Origin: Palsa-295 sp963781105
GTDB lineage: Bacteria; Acidobacteriota; Terriglobia; Acidiferrales; UBA7541
DNA length: 64,000 bases
Assembly: GCA_963781105.1 (NCBI GenBank)
Contig: CAWAED010000003.1
Coordinates: 310,001 to 374,000 of the forward strand
Direction of reading: 5' to 3'
A program made the position numbers and the translations under genes. This document shows, piece after piece, positions 24,314 to 32,686 of this stretch. A model generated the notes under the pieces. The model made no database searches. It saw nothing but the letters and a program-made list of their open reading frames with translations, and was not told the origin of the DNA. Every line of letters starts with the position of its first letter. The first letter of the stretch is position 1.

Positions 24314-24898
24314 ATGGCAGAAATTTCCGAAGGGAAGCCGGGACAACCCGCATCGCCGCCAGTAGCGGCGGAAGCGAAACCGTCCCAAACGCCGGAAGCA
24401 CAAGCCGCCGCCAAGGCGGTCAATACGGGCCGCCGCAGAATTGTATGGGCGTGTATCTGGGGATACCTCGGCGTCAACTTCCTGATGTTCCTCCGATTTT
24501 TCTTCCCCCGCGCCTTATACGAACCCAATACTACTTTCAATATCGGTTTTCCCTCGGATTTCGGCCTCGGTATTGACCAGCGCTTCCTGATGACCAATCG
24601 CGTATGGGTCGTCCGCGAACCGGACCGCCTCTTCGTCATCTTCGCCCGCTGCACGCATCTCGGCTGCACGCCCGAATGGAAGCCCGCCGAAAATAAATTC
24701 AAGTGCCCGTGCCACGGCAGCGGTTACGACAGCGAGGGAGTAAATTTCGAGGGCCCAGCTCCTCGCCCCATGGATCGCGCCGACGTTACGCTTGATCCCA
24801 CCGGTCAAATCACGGTGGATACCAGCCGGCTCTTCGTGGACGACCCGCGCGCCGGCGTCAACCATTTCAATGATCCGGGAGCGTTCCTGAATGTGTAG
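24314..24898 (+). CDS. qcrA: Rieske iron-sulfur protein of a cytochrome bc complex
   Basis: A 194-residue Rieske subunit that takes electrons from menaquinol and passes them to the cytochrome c subunit. An N-terminal Pro/Ala-rich cytoplasmic segment is followed by a membrane helix (about residues 40-62, IVWACIWGYLGVNFLMFLRFF). The cluster motifs are CTHLGC and CPCHGSGYDSEG, giving two Cys and two His ligands plus the disulfide pair. ATG at 24314 is preferred; TTG at 24287 would add 9 residues. First gene behind a strong promoter and followed by two cytochrome b genes. Confidence 0.93.
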   Translation: MAEISEGKPGQPASPPVAAEAKPSQTPEAQAAAKAVNTGRRRIVWACIWGYLGVNFLMFLRFFFPRALYEPNTTFNIGFPSDFGLGIDQRFLMTNRVWVVREPDRLFVIFARCTHLGCTPEWKPAENKFKCPCHGSGYDSEGVNFEGPAPRPMDRADVTLDPTGQITVDTSRLFVDDPRAGVNHFNDPGAFLNV

Positions 24899-24900
24899 CG

Positions 24901-24927
24901 CACAAACCAAAGCGCCAAAGCGCCACG
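24901..24927. repeat. CAAAGCGCC-type interspersed repeat
   Basis: CACAAACCAAAGCGCCAAAG then CGCCACG, a tandem of AAAGCGCC. It looks like a noncoding interspersed repeat and lies directly before a family B hairpin. Confidence 0.4.
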
Positions 24928-24946
24928 AATTCTGCGTGCCGATGGT

Positions 24947-24998
24947 TTTGTAGCGGCGCACTTTAGTGCGCCATCGCTATCGCGGCAACAAACGATGG
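24947..24998. repeat. family B hairpin, bipartite copy
   Basis: TTTGTAGC then the hairpin GGCGCACTTTAGTGCGCC (24955-24972). A second stem of 8 bp, CGCCATCG with CGATGGCG, spans to about 24998. Intergenic between qcrA and cytochrome b. Confidence 0.85.
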
Positions 24999-25082
24999 CG
25001 GTCCACACACCGCCACTAAAGGCTCTGAAGTTTCACGCGCCACAGGCCAGATAGATTCGTATTCGGAAGGGGTCAATACTGA

Positions 25083-26036
25083 ATGCCCGAAGAAAACGGA
25101 GACGGCAAGCCGAAATCCGGCGTCCTGGACAAAGTCCAGGACCGCGCTGCCGCTCTTCGCGACACGCTGACCGCGAAAGCCAAAGAGCAAGCCGACGGGC
25201 TGAAAGAGCCCGAAAAGACTCAGCTCTATCGCTCTATCTTCCGCGTCAAGCACGACGAAGAGCCCCGCAACCGCGCTCTCAGCGTGCTCTCCAACGTTTT
25301 TTTTCACCTGCACCCCGCCAAAGTAAATCGCGACGCCACCAAATACAATTTCACGTGGGGCATGGGCGGCATCACCTTCTACCTCTTTATCGTCCTCACC
25401 TTCACCGGCGTCCTGCTGATGTTCTATTACCACCCCACCAAGGTGCAGGCCTTCCGCGACATCCTTTATCTAGAAAACGACGTCCCCTTCGGCAAGCTCC
25501 TGCGCAATATGCACCGCTGGGCCGCGCACTTGATGATCATCGCGGTCTGGCTGCACATGTTCCGCGTCTTCATGACGGGCTCTTACAAGCGCCCGCGCGA
25601 ATTCAATTGGTGCGTCGGCGTGCTCCTGATGGTCTTGACCATGCTCCTAAGCTTCACCGGATATCTTCTCCCCGATGATCAACTCGGCTTCTGGGCCGTC
25701 ACCGTCGGCACCAACATGGCCCGCGCCACTCCGCTCTTAGGACACGAAGGTCCCTTCGGCGCGCTCTTAGGCATGACGCCGTACAACGACGTCCGTTTTG
25801 CATTGTTAGGCGGCTCCATCGTCGATGCCAACGCGCTCTTGCGGGCCTACATCTGGCATTGCATCGCAATCCCGCTAATCGTTTCCATTTTCTTAGGAGT
25901 GCATTTCTGGCGCGTCCGAAAAGACGGCGGCATCTCGGGCCCAGCCCCCGTAATGCTAGAAAGCGAAATCAAAGAAGAACGCAACCCAAGGCCTGTAGTC
26001 CTACGACCCAGCGGAATGGGCATGCACGACAAATGA
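25083..26036 (+). CDS. qcrB: cytochrome b N-terminal domain subunit (b6-like)
   Basis: A 317-residue diheme cytochrome b with four helices after a charged N-terminus of about 90 residues. Heme ligands fit HRWAAHLMIIAVWLH (His-x13-His) and WHCIAIPLIVSIFLGVH (His-x14-His); the 14-residue spacing is the b6 type. The Cys that holds heme ci in chloroplast b6 is replaced by Gly (NFTWGMGGIT). SFTGYLLPDDQLGFWA and the following region match the Qo side. The C-terminal third of cytochrome b is a separate gene downstream, so this is a split b6/subunit-IV organisation. Confidence 0.93.
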   Translation: MPEENGDGKPKSGVLDKVQDRAAALRDTLTAKAKEQADGLKEPEKTQLYRSIFRVKHDEEPRNRALSVLSNVFFHLHPAKVNRDATKYNFTWGMGGITFYLFIVLTFTGVLLMFYYHPTKVQAFRDILYLENDVPFGKLLRNMHRWAAHLMIIAVWLHMFRVFMTGSYKRPREFNWCVGVLLMVLTMLLSFTGYLLPDDQLGFWAVTVGTNMARATPLLGHEGPFGALLGMTPYNDVRFALLGGSIVDANALLRAYIWHCIAIPLIVSIFLGVHFWRVRKDGGISGPAPVMLESEIKEERNPRPVVLRPSGMGMHDK

Positions 26037-26062
26037 CGCACCACGCACAACACAACGAAGCC

Positions 26063-26083
26063 GTAGGGGCACGGCATGCCGTG
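26063..26083. repeat. GCACGGCATGCCGTG palindrome, intergenic copy
   Basis: GTAGGGGCACGGCATGCCGT lies between the two cytochrome b genes, a close relative of the copy read in frame at 19247. Confidence 0.7.
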
Positions 26084-26152
26084 GCCGCTGTGGCCAGCGC
26101 CCAAATCTCTAATCCGGGAATTTGTCTCAAGCAGCAAGCAGGAGCCTAACGG

Positions 26153-27133
26153 ATGGATTGGCACCAAATCTGGGAAATTGCCTCGGCCCCCGACAACGTT
26201 CCCATCGTTGCCTTGCTCTTCTTCATTCCGTTCTATCTCTGGTACGCCCTCAAGCAGGGAATTGAAAACGATAAACTGATCGCCATCCTCGAATCCGACG
26301 CCCAGCTAGCCAAAACCAAATACCGCAAAACGCAAGAGTGGGACCCGAAGTGGGACCGCGAAGTCCACACCTGGCCCTACTTGATGCGCATGGAATTTCT
26401 CGTTGCCATCATTATCACAGTCCTGCTGATGGCTTGGTCGCTCACGCTCAACGCGCCCCTCGAAGAACCATCGAATCCCAACGTCACCATGAATCCTGCC
26501 AAGGCCCCGTGGTATTTCCTCGGCCTGCAGGAAATGCTCGTTTACTTCGACCCGTGGATCGCCGGCGTGGTAATGCCCACCCTCGTCATCATCGGCCTGA
26601 TGGTCATTCCATACATTGACGCGAACCCGCTCGGCAACGGCTACTACACCTACAAGCAGCGTCGCTTCGCCATCTGGACGTTCCTCTTCGGCTTCATCGG
26701 CCTGTGGATCGTGATGATCGTAATCGGCACCTTCATCCGCGGCCCTGGATGGATGTGGTTCTGGCCCGGTAAAACCTGGGACGCTGAACGCGTGGATTAC
26801 GCAGTGAATCGCAACCTCGACCAGGTTGTCGGCATTGACGGTTCATGGATCGCCTCAATTTTCCATACCACCAAAGACCAGGGCGCGATCTGGGCGCGCG
26901 TCATCTTCGGCATCTTCCCGCTCGTCCTGTTCTTCATTCTGGCGGGATATCTGGTCCACTGGCTCTGCATGCGCACAGAATTCAGCCGCAAGATTTACAA
27001 GCGCATGAGCCTGCTGCAGCTCGTCACCATGTACACGTTCCTGATTTTCATGTTCTCGCTGCCCGTGAAGATCCTGCTGCGCCTGATTTTCACGATCAAA
27101 TACGTCTGGGTAACGCCGTGGTTCAGCATATGA
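26153..27133 (+). CDS. cytochrome b C-terminal domain subunit, extended
   Basis: A 326-residue membrane protein equivalent to cytochrome b helices 5-8 (subunit IV) but about twice the usual length. The Qo motif appears as NPAKAPWYFLGLQEMLVYFDPW, the KAPWYFLGLQE form seen in menaquinol complexes rather than PEWY. An extra N-terminal helix (PIVALLFFIPFYLWYAL), a periplasmic segment (about residues 195-245, GPGWMWFWPGKTWDAERVDY) and two extra C-terminal helices are present. AGGAG lies 9 bases before the ATG. Co-transcribed with the Rieske and octaheme genes. Confidence 0.9.
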   Translation: MDWHQIWEIASAPDNVPIVALLFFIPFYLWYALKQGIENDKLIAILESDAQLAKTKYRKTQEWDPKWDREVHTWPYLMRMEFLVAIIITVLLMAWSLTLNAPLEEPSNPNVTMNPAKAPWYFLGLQEMLVYFDPWIAGVVMPTLVIIGLMVIPYIDANPLGNGYYTYKQRRFAIWTFLFGFIGLWIVMIVIGTFIRGPGWMWFWPGKTWDAERVDYAVNRNLDQVVGIDGSWIASIFHTTKDQGAIWARVIFGIFPLVLFFILAGYLVHWLCMRTEFSRKIYKRMSLLQLVTMYTFLIFMFSLPVKILLRLIFTIKYVWVTPWFSI

Positions 27134-27229
27134 CGATCCGGCGAGCATCCTCATCCCGGAGGAACGCAGTGACGGAGGGCTCCGCTCGCGGCTTCGAGCG
27201 CACGCCAACCACATCGAAGGAGGTTCTTG

Positions 27230-30200
27230 GTGCCTGATCGTTCTCCTGAAACCGGCCCTGACGATCCAATCAAGAGCAAATCCTTTGCGCTCCCGTTATT
27301 GATCGCCTCGTTCCTGCTGATCATCACCGTGGCGTGGTCGTTCTACGTCGAATTCTACGGCCTGCAACCGTGGCGCGAATATCAAAGCCGCTTCGCCAAA
27401 GCCTACTCCACCTACCTCGAGAAAGCCGTCAAGAGCGAGAAAAAGAACGAGGATGTCGTCTACTCCTCCGCTGAATATAAAGCTCTCGTTGCCAAAGTAG
27501 ATGCCGCGGAAAAGTCCACCAAAGCCCAGGACGCCGACATCGCCAAACAAATTGCGCTCCTAGATGACCAGCGCGCCGCCATGGGCGACGCCTTCAAGGA
27601 TGCGCGCGGAAAAATCGGATCTCTCGTCTACCAATACGAAATCGTCCCGGATTCCGACAAGTCTACGAAAGCCGCGCGCAAGAAAGACCTGGAAGATGCG
27701 GAAAAGGGCATAGGCACCATCTGGAAAGTGGATTGGCCCAACGCCGACGGCTCAATTCAGAAAAATAAAACTTTCACGGGCGATCAGCTCAACGACACTT
27801 TCACCAGCATCATCGCCCAGCGCGCCGCTTTGGTCGCCAAACGCGGGGAAATTGACAAGCCCGCGAAAGACGCCCACGTCGAACTCGCGCAATACACCAC
27901 CGAGCATTTGCCCGGCCTCAGTTCCACATCGCTCGAAAGTTTGCAGCACGCCATGGAAGATTTCGACGAGAACATCATTCAGATCAACGTCAATCCTCCC
28001 GGCGCGTCGCTCAATAATCTAGGCGGCGCAGGTCTAGTGGACCGCTGCCAATCCTGCCACGTTGCCACCGACCAGAAATACGTTCCGGCGCAGCTCACGC
28101 TCACCAAGGCCGACCTCGGCATGGCCAAAAGCGATGACGCTCCGTTCACCAGCCATCCCGACTTGGATCTCATCCAGTGGCATCCGCTCGAAAAATTTGG
28201 CTGCTCGCCCTGCCACGGTGGCAATGGCCGCGCCATCAATTCCGTCCAGCGTGGTCACGGCCGCTACGAACATTGGCTCTGGCCGCTTTACTATTCCGAA
28301 AATTACGATGCCGGTTGCCAGCAATGCCACTCCGCGGATATGGTCACCGAGCACGCGCCGGTCCTGAACGAAGGCAAACAGCTCTACCGCCAGAAGGGCT
28401 GCATCGGCTGCCACCGCTTCAATGGGTTCGATAATCAGGACGAGCAACTCGTCAACGCGCGGCAAACCATTTTGCAGTTAGCCAAAACCAAAGCCGACGA
28501 CGAACTCGAAATCCCGCGCCTGCAGAAACAGGCTGACCAGGCTTCCGACAACGCCACCGCCGATCTGCTGAACGCGAAAGCCACGGACTTGACGGTCGAA
28601 ATCAGCCGCATGGATGCGCAGAGCGAATCGCTCGAGGTCCGCAGCCATGATTTGCTGCAAGAGATCAAAAAAGTCGGCCCGGATCTGAAAGAAGCACGCC
28701 AGAAGCTCCGCAAGGAATGGATTCCGTACTGGATCGGGCACACCACCGAATTCCGCCCGACCACCAAGATGCCGCAATTCAAACTCACGCAAGATCAGAT
28801 CAACGCAATCGCCGCTTTCATCTGGCAGGATTCGCTCGCCGGTCCGCCGCTTGAAAAGCAGCCAACCGGAAACGCCGATCACGGAAAAGTTCTGCTCGAA
28901 TCGCGCGGCTGTCTCGCCTGCCACGCTATCGGTGAAGGTGCGAACGCCGTCGGCGGCACATTCGCGGCGAATCTCAGCCGCGTCGGCGAAAAAGAAAATT
29001 ACGATTACCTCGTGCGCTGGGTCCACAACCCGCGCCAGCGCTCGGCGCCCTATTGCCCATACGAAAAGAAGGACCTCGGCCCGCAAGACTACGCCAAGCA
29101 CAATCTGCCCTACGTTTTCGACCTCGATCACTCGCGCTGCCCGAACGACGGCCACGAACTCGTCGTGCAGCAGCCGACGATCATGCCCAGCCTGCGCCTC
29201 TCGATCGAAGACTCGCGCGACATCGCCAGCTACTTGATGACGCAGAAACACGCGGACGCAACATACGCCGCGGCCAGCTACATGGACGATCCCAAGCTTG
29301 CCGCGGAAGGCAAGGATCTCGTCCGGCACTTCGGCTGCGCCGGCTGCCACGAAATCAGCGGTCTCGAAGACGAAGGCCGCATCGGCACCGAGCTAACCAA
29401 CGAAGGCAGCAAGCCCATCGAGCGTCTCGATTTCGCGCTCTGGACCGAAGACGCCAAGCGCGGCGTTCTCCCCGACGGCAAGCGCAACATCCGCCAGGGC
29501 AAGCAGATCGCCTGGTTCGATTCCAAAGGTTTCTTCGAAGAAAAAATGAAGAATCCCGCCGTCTACGACCAGGGGAAATATCACGCCAATCCCATGGACA
29601 CGCTGCGCATGCCCAAGCCCAATCTGCAGTCCAATGCCGAAGTCGAAGCGCTCGTCACCATGCTCCTCGGCAGCACCGATCCCACTCTGCCACCGGAATA
29701 CATGTACAAGCCCCAGGATCGCCGCCGTTACATTCAAGAAGGCTGGTGGATCGTCACAAAATATAATTGCATCGGCTGCCACCAGATTGACGTCGGCCAA
29801 AAATCGGTCCTGATGACTCTGCCGATGTATCAAGGCGAGAACAAAGCCAATCTGCCTCCAGTGCTCACCACCGAAGGCGCGCGCGTGAATCCCGATTGGC
29901 TGCGTCAATTCCTCGCGAATCCCTCGCTCAGCACCACTGATACGAATCGCAACGGCGTTCGCCAATATCTGCAAGTGCGCATGCCCACTTTCTACTTGTC
30001 CGACGACGAAATCCGAAAGCTCACGCTATTCTTCGAAGCGATGTCGGCCCAGCCCGACCCCTTCATTCCGCCGAAGGTCGAACCGCTCACGGACGTCGAG
30101 CGCGCCGCAGCCCGCGGCTTGTTCACCAGCCCAGCCGCGCCATGCTTGAAGTGCCACATGACCGGCAACGAAGCACACGACAAGAACGCGTCCGCGCCCA

Positions 30201-30496
30201 ATTTCCTGCTGGCTCGTGAACGTCTGCAGCCCGCCTGGACCGCCAGATGGATCACCGACCCGGCAAAAATAATCCCGGGCACAGCCATGCCGTCGGGCCT
30301 GTTCCACAAAGACGGCGATAACTGGGTATTCTCAGGCCCAGTCCCAGGCGCCATGGCCCAATATCACGGCGATCAAGCCGAGTTGCTAGTCCGCTACATG
30401 TTCTCGCTAACGCCGCAAGAACAAGCAGCATTACTAGGCAGCACGCCGAAAGGCGGAGGCAGCACCGGCGGAACCAAATCATCAGGCGGCAACTAG
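27230..30496 (+). CDS. octaheme c-type cytochrome, probable electron-accepting subunit of the bc complex
   Basis: A 1088-residue protein with one N-terminal membrane helix (about residues 20-42) and a long charged helical region (about 50-250). Eight CxxCH motifs follow: CQSCH (near 272), CSPCH (325), CQQCH (364), CIGCH (391), CLACH (562), CAGCH (704), CIGCH (847) and CLKCH (975). A second coiled region lies between hemes 4 and 5. The C-terminal modules with Met-rich loops look like class I cytochrome domains. GTG at 27230 is chosen because AAGGAGG lies 6 bases upstream. It should replace cytochrome c1/f and carry electrons outward from the complex; that role is inferred from operon position. 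Confidence 0.88.
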   Translation: MPDRSPETGPDDPIKSKSFALPLLIASFLLIITVAWSFYVEFYGLQPWREYQSRFAKAYSTYLEKAVKSEKKNEDVVYSSAEYKALVAKVDAAEKSTKAQDADIAKQIALLDDQRAAMGDAFKDARGKIGSLVYQYEIVPDSDKSTKAARKKDLEDAEKGIGTIWKVDWPNADGSIQKNKTFTGDQLNDTFTSIIAQRAALVAKRGEIDKPAKDAHVELAQYTTEHLPGLSSTSLESLQHAMEDFDENIIQINVNPPGASLNNLGGAGLVDRCQSCHVATDQKYVPAQLTLTKADLGMAKSDDAPFTSHPDLDLIQWHPLEKFGCSPCHGGNGRAINSVQRGHGRYEHWLWPLYYSENYDAGCQQCHSADMVTEHAPVLNEGKQLYRQKGCIGCHRFNGFDNQDEQLVNARQTILQLAKTKADDELEIPRLQKQADQASDNATADLLNAKATDLTVEISRMDAQSESLEVRSHDLLQEIKKVGPDLKEARQKLRKEWIPYWIGHTTEFRPTTKMPQFKLTQDQINAIAAFIWQDSLAGPPLEKQPTGNADHGKVLLESRGCLACHAIGEGANAVGGTFAANLSRVGEKENYDYLVRWVHNPRQRSAPYCPYEKKDLGPQDYAKHNLPYVFDLDHSRCPNDGHELVVQQPTIMPSLRLSIEDSRDIASYLMTQKHADATYAAASYMDDPKLAAEGKDLVRHFGCAGCHEISGLEDEGRIGTELTNEGSKPIERLDFALWTEDAKRGVLPDGKRNIRQGKQIAWFDSKGFFEEKMKNPAVYDQGKYHANPMDTLRMPKPNLQSNAEVEALVTMLLGSTDPTLPPEYMYKPQDRRRYIQEGWWIVTKYNCIGCHQIDVGQKSVLMTLPMYQGENKANLPPVLTTEGARVNPDWLRQFLANPSLSTTDTNRNGVRQYLQVRMPTFYLSDDEIRKLTLFFEAMSAQPDPFIPPKVEPLTDVERAAARGLFTSPAAPCLKCHMTGNEAHDKNASAPNFLLARERLQPAWTARWITDPAKIIPGTAMPSGLFHKDGDNWVFSGPVPGAMAQYHGDQAELLVRYMFSLTPQEQAALLGSTPKGGGSTGGTKSSGGN

Positions 30497-30553
30497 CGCA
30501 GCGCCGGCCTGCTTGGCGGTAGGCCGGCGTCTCGTCGGTTTGGAATTTGTGGC

Positions 30554-30571
30554 GGCGGTCTTCAGACCGCC
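30554..30571. repeat. family B hairpin, GGCGGTC stem
   Basis: GGCGGTCTTCAGACCGCC, downstream of the octaheme gene, preceded at 30523 by a degenerate GCCGGCGTCTCGTCGG element. Confidence 0.8.
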
Positions 30572-30709
30572 AGCCTTTGATGTGCTCGCCAATCGAGAGA
30601 GGTGCAGGAACGCCGACGTTCTCGAGCGTGCTCCAACAAGGGATCTGCTGTTCTGTCCCGACCGCCGGCAGATCGAGGCAAGAATTCGCGAATACGCAAC
30701 ACCCGAAAT

Positions 30710-30718
30710 TGTTAGAAT
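30710..30718 (+). promoter_or_regulatory. extended -10 promoter for the cupredoxin-like lipoprotein gene
   Basis: TGTTAGAAT gives a TGn extended -10 with 5/6 match. The start point near 30725 leaves room for the AAGGAGG ribosome site at 30733 and supports ATG 30751 as the gene start. Confidence 0.5.
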
Positions 30719-30750
30719 ACCCAGTCATGCACAAGGAGGCTTTTCCCGCA

Positions 30751-31557
30751 ATGAGCAATAGATACTTCCATCTCGCACTCGCAGCCGTCATGGCCATTGC
30801 CATCACCGGCTGCGGCAAGAAAGAAGGCAACGAAACCGCCGAGCAGCCCGCCGCCACCAGCGCCCCGGCCGGAAAGACGGTGGACGCCTCGACCGCCGGC
30901 ACCGTAACCGGCAAAGTCACCCTCGACGGCAAGCCCGCCAAAGAAAAACCAATCAACATGAGCGCCGAACCTTACTGCCAAAAAGCTAATTCCGGCCCGG
31001 TGCTTCCACCGACGGTCGAGTCCGACGATAAGGGCGATCTCGGCGACGTGGTTGTCTTTGTGAAGGACGGCCTCGGTGACTATGTGTTCACCACGCCGAC
31101 AAACGCCGTGCCCCTCGCGCAAAAGGGCTGCATGTACGATCCCCACATCGTCGCGCTGATGGCCGGCCAAACCTTTGAAGTAAAGAACGACGACCAGACC
31201 ACTCACAACATCCACCCCATGCCCAAGGACAATCGCGAGTGGAACAAATCGCAAGCGCCCGGCACTTCGCCCATCGACGAGTCCTTCGCGCGTCCCGAAC
31301 TCGCCATCCCGGTTAAGTGCAACGTGCATCCCTGGATGAAAAGCTACATTTTCGTCTTCAAGAATCCCTACTACGCCATCACCTCGAAAGACGGCACGTT
31401 CGAACTAAAGAACCTGCCTCCCGGCACCTACACCATCGAGGCCTGGCAGGAAAAATACGGCGTAAAAGATCAAACCGTAACCATCGGCCTGAAGGATTCG
31501 AAGACGGTTGATTTCAAATTCGACGCCTCGGCCCCAGCCGCGCCGCCCGCGGACTAG
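30751..31557 (+). CDS. cupredoxin-like lipoprotein with carboxypeptidase-regulatory-like region
   Basis: A 268-residue exported lipoprotein: the lipobox ITGC puts Cys21 at the mature N-terminus. A flexible Ala-rich linker leads to a beta-sandwich with NDDQTTHNIHP and KCNVHPWMKSY, which together give the His, Cys, His and Met ligands of a plastocyanin-like type 1 copper site. The C-terminal part (SKDGTFELKNLPPGTYTIEAWQEKYG) is a CarbReg-type beta domain. AAGGAGG lies 11 bases before ATG 30751; an earlier ATG at 30727 is less likely. Lying between the bc complex and heme A genes, it could carry electrons to an oxidase. That is inference. Confidence 0.8.
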   Translation: MSNRYFHLALAAVMAIAITGCGKKEGNETAEQPAATSAPAGKTVDASTAGTVTGKVTLDGKPAKEKPINMSAEPYCQKANSGPVLPPTVESDDKGDLGDVVVFVKDGLGDYVFTTPTNAVPLAQKGCMYDPHIVALMAGQTFEVKNDDQTTHNIHPMPKDNREWNKSQAPGTSPIDESFARPELAIPVKCNVHPWMKSYIFVFKNPYYAITSKDGTFELKNLPPGTYTIEAWQEKYGVKDQTVTIGLKDSKTVDFKFDASAPAAPPAD

Positions 31558-31578
31558 CAAAGTTAAGCCAAGAACGTT

Positions 31579-31601
31579 GGGGCGGGTCTCAGACTCGCCC
31601 C
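31579..31601. repeat. family B-like hairpin with 10-bp stem before ctaA
   Basis: GGGGCGGGTC, TCA loop, GACTCGCCCC; one G-T pair. Same style as family B but with a three-base loop. Confidence 0.65.
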
Positions 31602-31704
31602 GCGGTCGCTGCGGTCGCGAGATTTTGCGCAACGCAACGCCTTTGCGTCGATTCCGGCGCATGAATTACGACTCGTAATGTGGTAGCTTACTTTTCTGGA
31701 AAAC

Positions 31705-32667
31705 ATGCCCGAACCAGCGAATAACCGGATGCCCATCTCCAACGTTCCAGAGGGTCTCCATCGGTTCGCTGTCGCCACCGCTTCCTGCACAGTCCTGCTA
31801 CTGATGGCTGGCGCTCTCGTCACCAGCAACGACGCCGCCGACTCCGTCCCCGATTGGCCTCTCGCCTACGGCAAAATTATCCCGCCTCTCGTCGGAGGCA
31901 TCCGCTATGAATACGCGCATCGCCTGATGGCTGGCACCGTCGCGATCCTCACCGCGATTCTCGCGATATGGCTAGCGCGCAAAGCTTCGCCGTTCCTCCG
32001 CAAACTGGGTTGGACGGCTCTCGGCCTCGTGATCGCCCAAGCCATTCTTGGCGGCATGCGCGTCCTATTCCACGATCCCGCTCTCACCGCCACAATCCAC
32101 GCCATTCTCGCGCAAATTTTCTTCGTCACGGTCGTCAGTCTGGCGCTGCTAACCAGCGCCTGGTGGAACAGCAATCTGGCCGAACTCGATGATCCCAGCT
32201 CACCATCGGTGCGCGCGCTTTCCCTGATCACCACAGCCGCAATCTTCGTGCAGTTGATTCTCGGCGCGGGCTTCCGCCATGGCGCCTTCGGCATCCTGCC
32301 GCACATGATTGGCGCCGTAGTCGTCCTATTCCTGGTGCTATGGACTGGCCGCACAGTCCGCAAACGCTTCGGCTCCGTGCGCGACTTGCGCCGCTGGGGC
32401 ATCCTGCTGCAAGCCTTCCTCGGCACGCAGATCCTTCTCGGCATCGCGGCCTATTGGGCGGTGGTCCAGGAAATCAAGTCGGCGCAGCCGACGCAGACCT
32501 ACGTAGTCCTCACGGTCGCGCACGTCCTGGTAGGCGCGTTGACCCTCGCCGCCAGCGTCTTGCTCACACTAGCGAGCATCCGCGTAATTCGCGGCGGAGC
32601 ATCGGCGGCCACCACCAACGAAACCCGACACATCGCCAATTCCAACGCGGAGAGTTCCAGAGCATGA
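31705..32667 (+). CDS. ctaA: heme A synthase CtaA (COX15 family)
   Basis: A 320-residue membrane protein with eight helices that oxidises the C8 methyl of heme O to make heme A. Heme-ligand His residues sit in YEYAHRLMAGTVAIL, HDPALTATIHAILAQIFF, FRHGAFGILPHMIGA and VLTVAHVLVGALTL. The N-terminal ALVTSNDAADSVPDWPLAYGKIIPPL segment matches the family. Followed 19 bases later by ctaB, the preceding enzyme of the pathway. The terminal oxidase itself is not in the window. Confidence 0.92.
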   Translation: MPEPANNRMPISNVPEGLHRFAVATASCTVLLLMAGALVTSNDAADSVPDWPLAYGKIIPPLVGGIRYEYAHRLMAGTVAILTAILAIWLARKASPFLRKLGWTALGLVIAQAILGGMRVLFHDPALTATIHAILAQIFFVTVVSLALLTSAWWNSNLAELDDPSSPSVRALSLITTAAIFVQLILGAGFRHGAFGILPHMIGAVVVLFLVLWTGRTVRKRFGSVRDLRRWGILLQAFLGTQILLGIAAYWAVVQEIKSAQPTQTYVVLTVAHVLVGALTLAASVLLTLASIRVIRGGASAATTNETRHIANSNAESSRA

Positions 32668-32686
32668 AAACGGCGGGCCACCACCA

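Noticed and set aside
27151..27195. Possible degenerate family A copy (TCATCCCGGAGGAACGCAGT)
   Set aside because: Only the left half resembles the family and the GATCT end is missing; not strong enough to list.
30547..30750. Upstream extension of the cupredoxin lipoprotein frame
   Set aside because: The extra 68 codons run through a family B hairpin and the promoter; the lipobox and Shine-Dalgarno site support ATG 30751.
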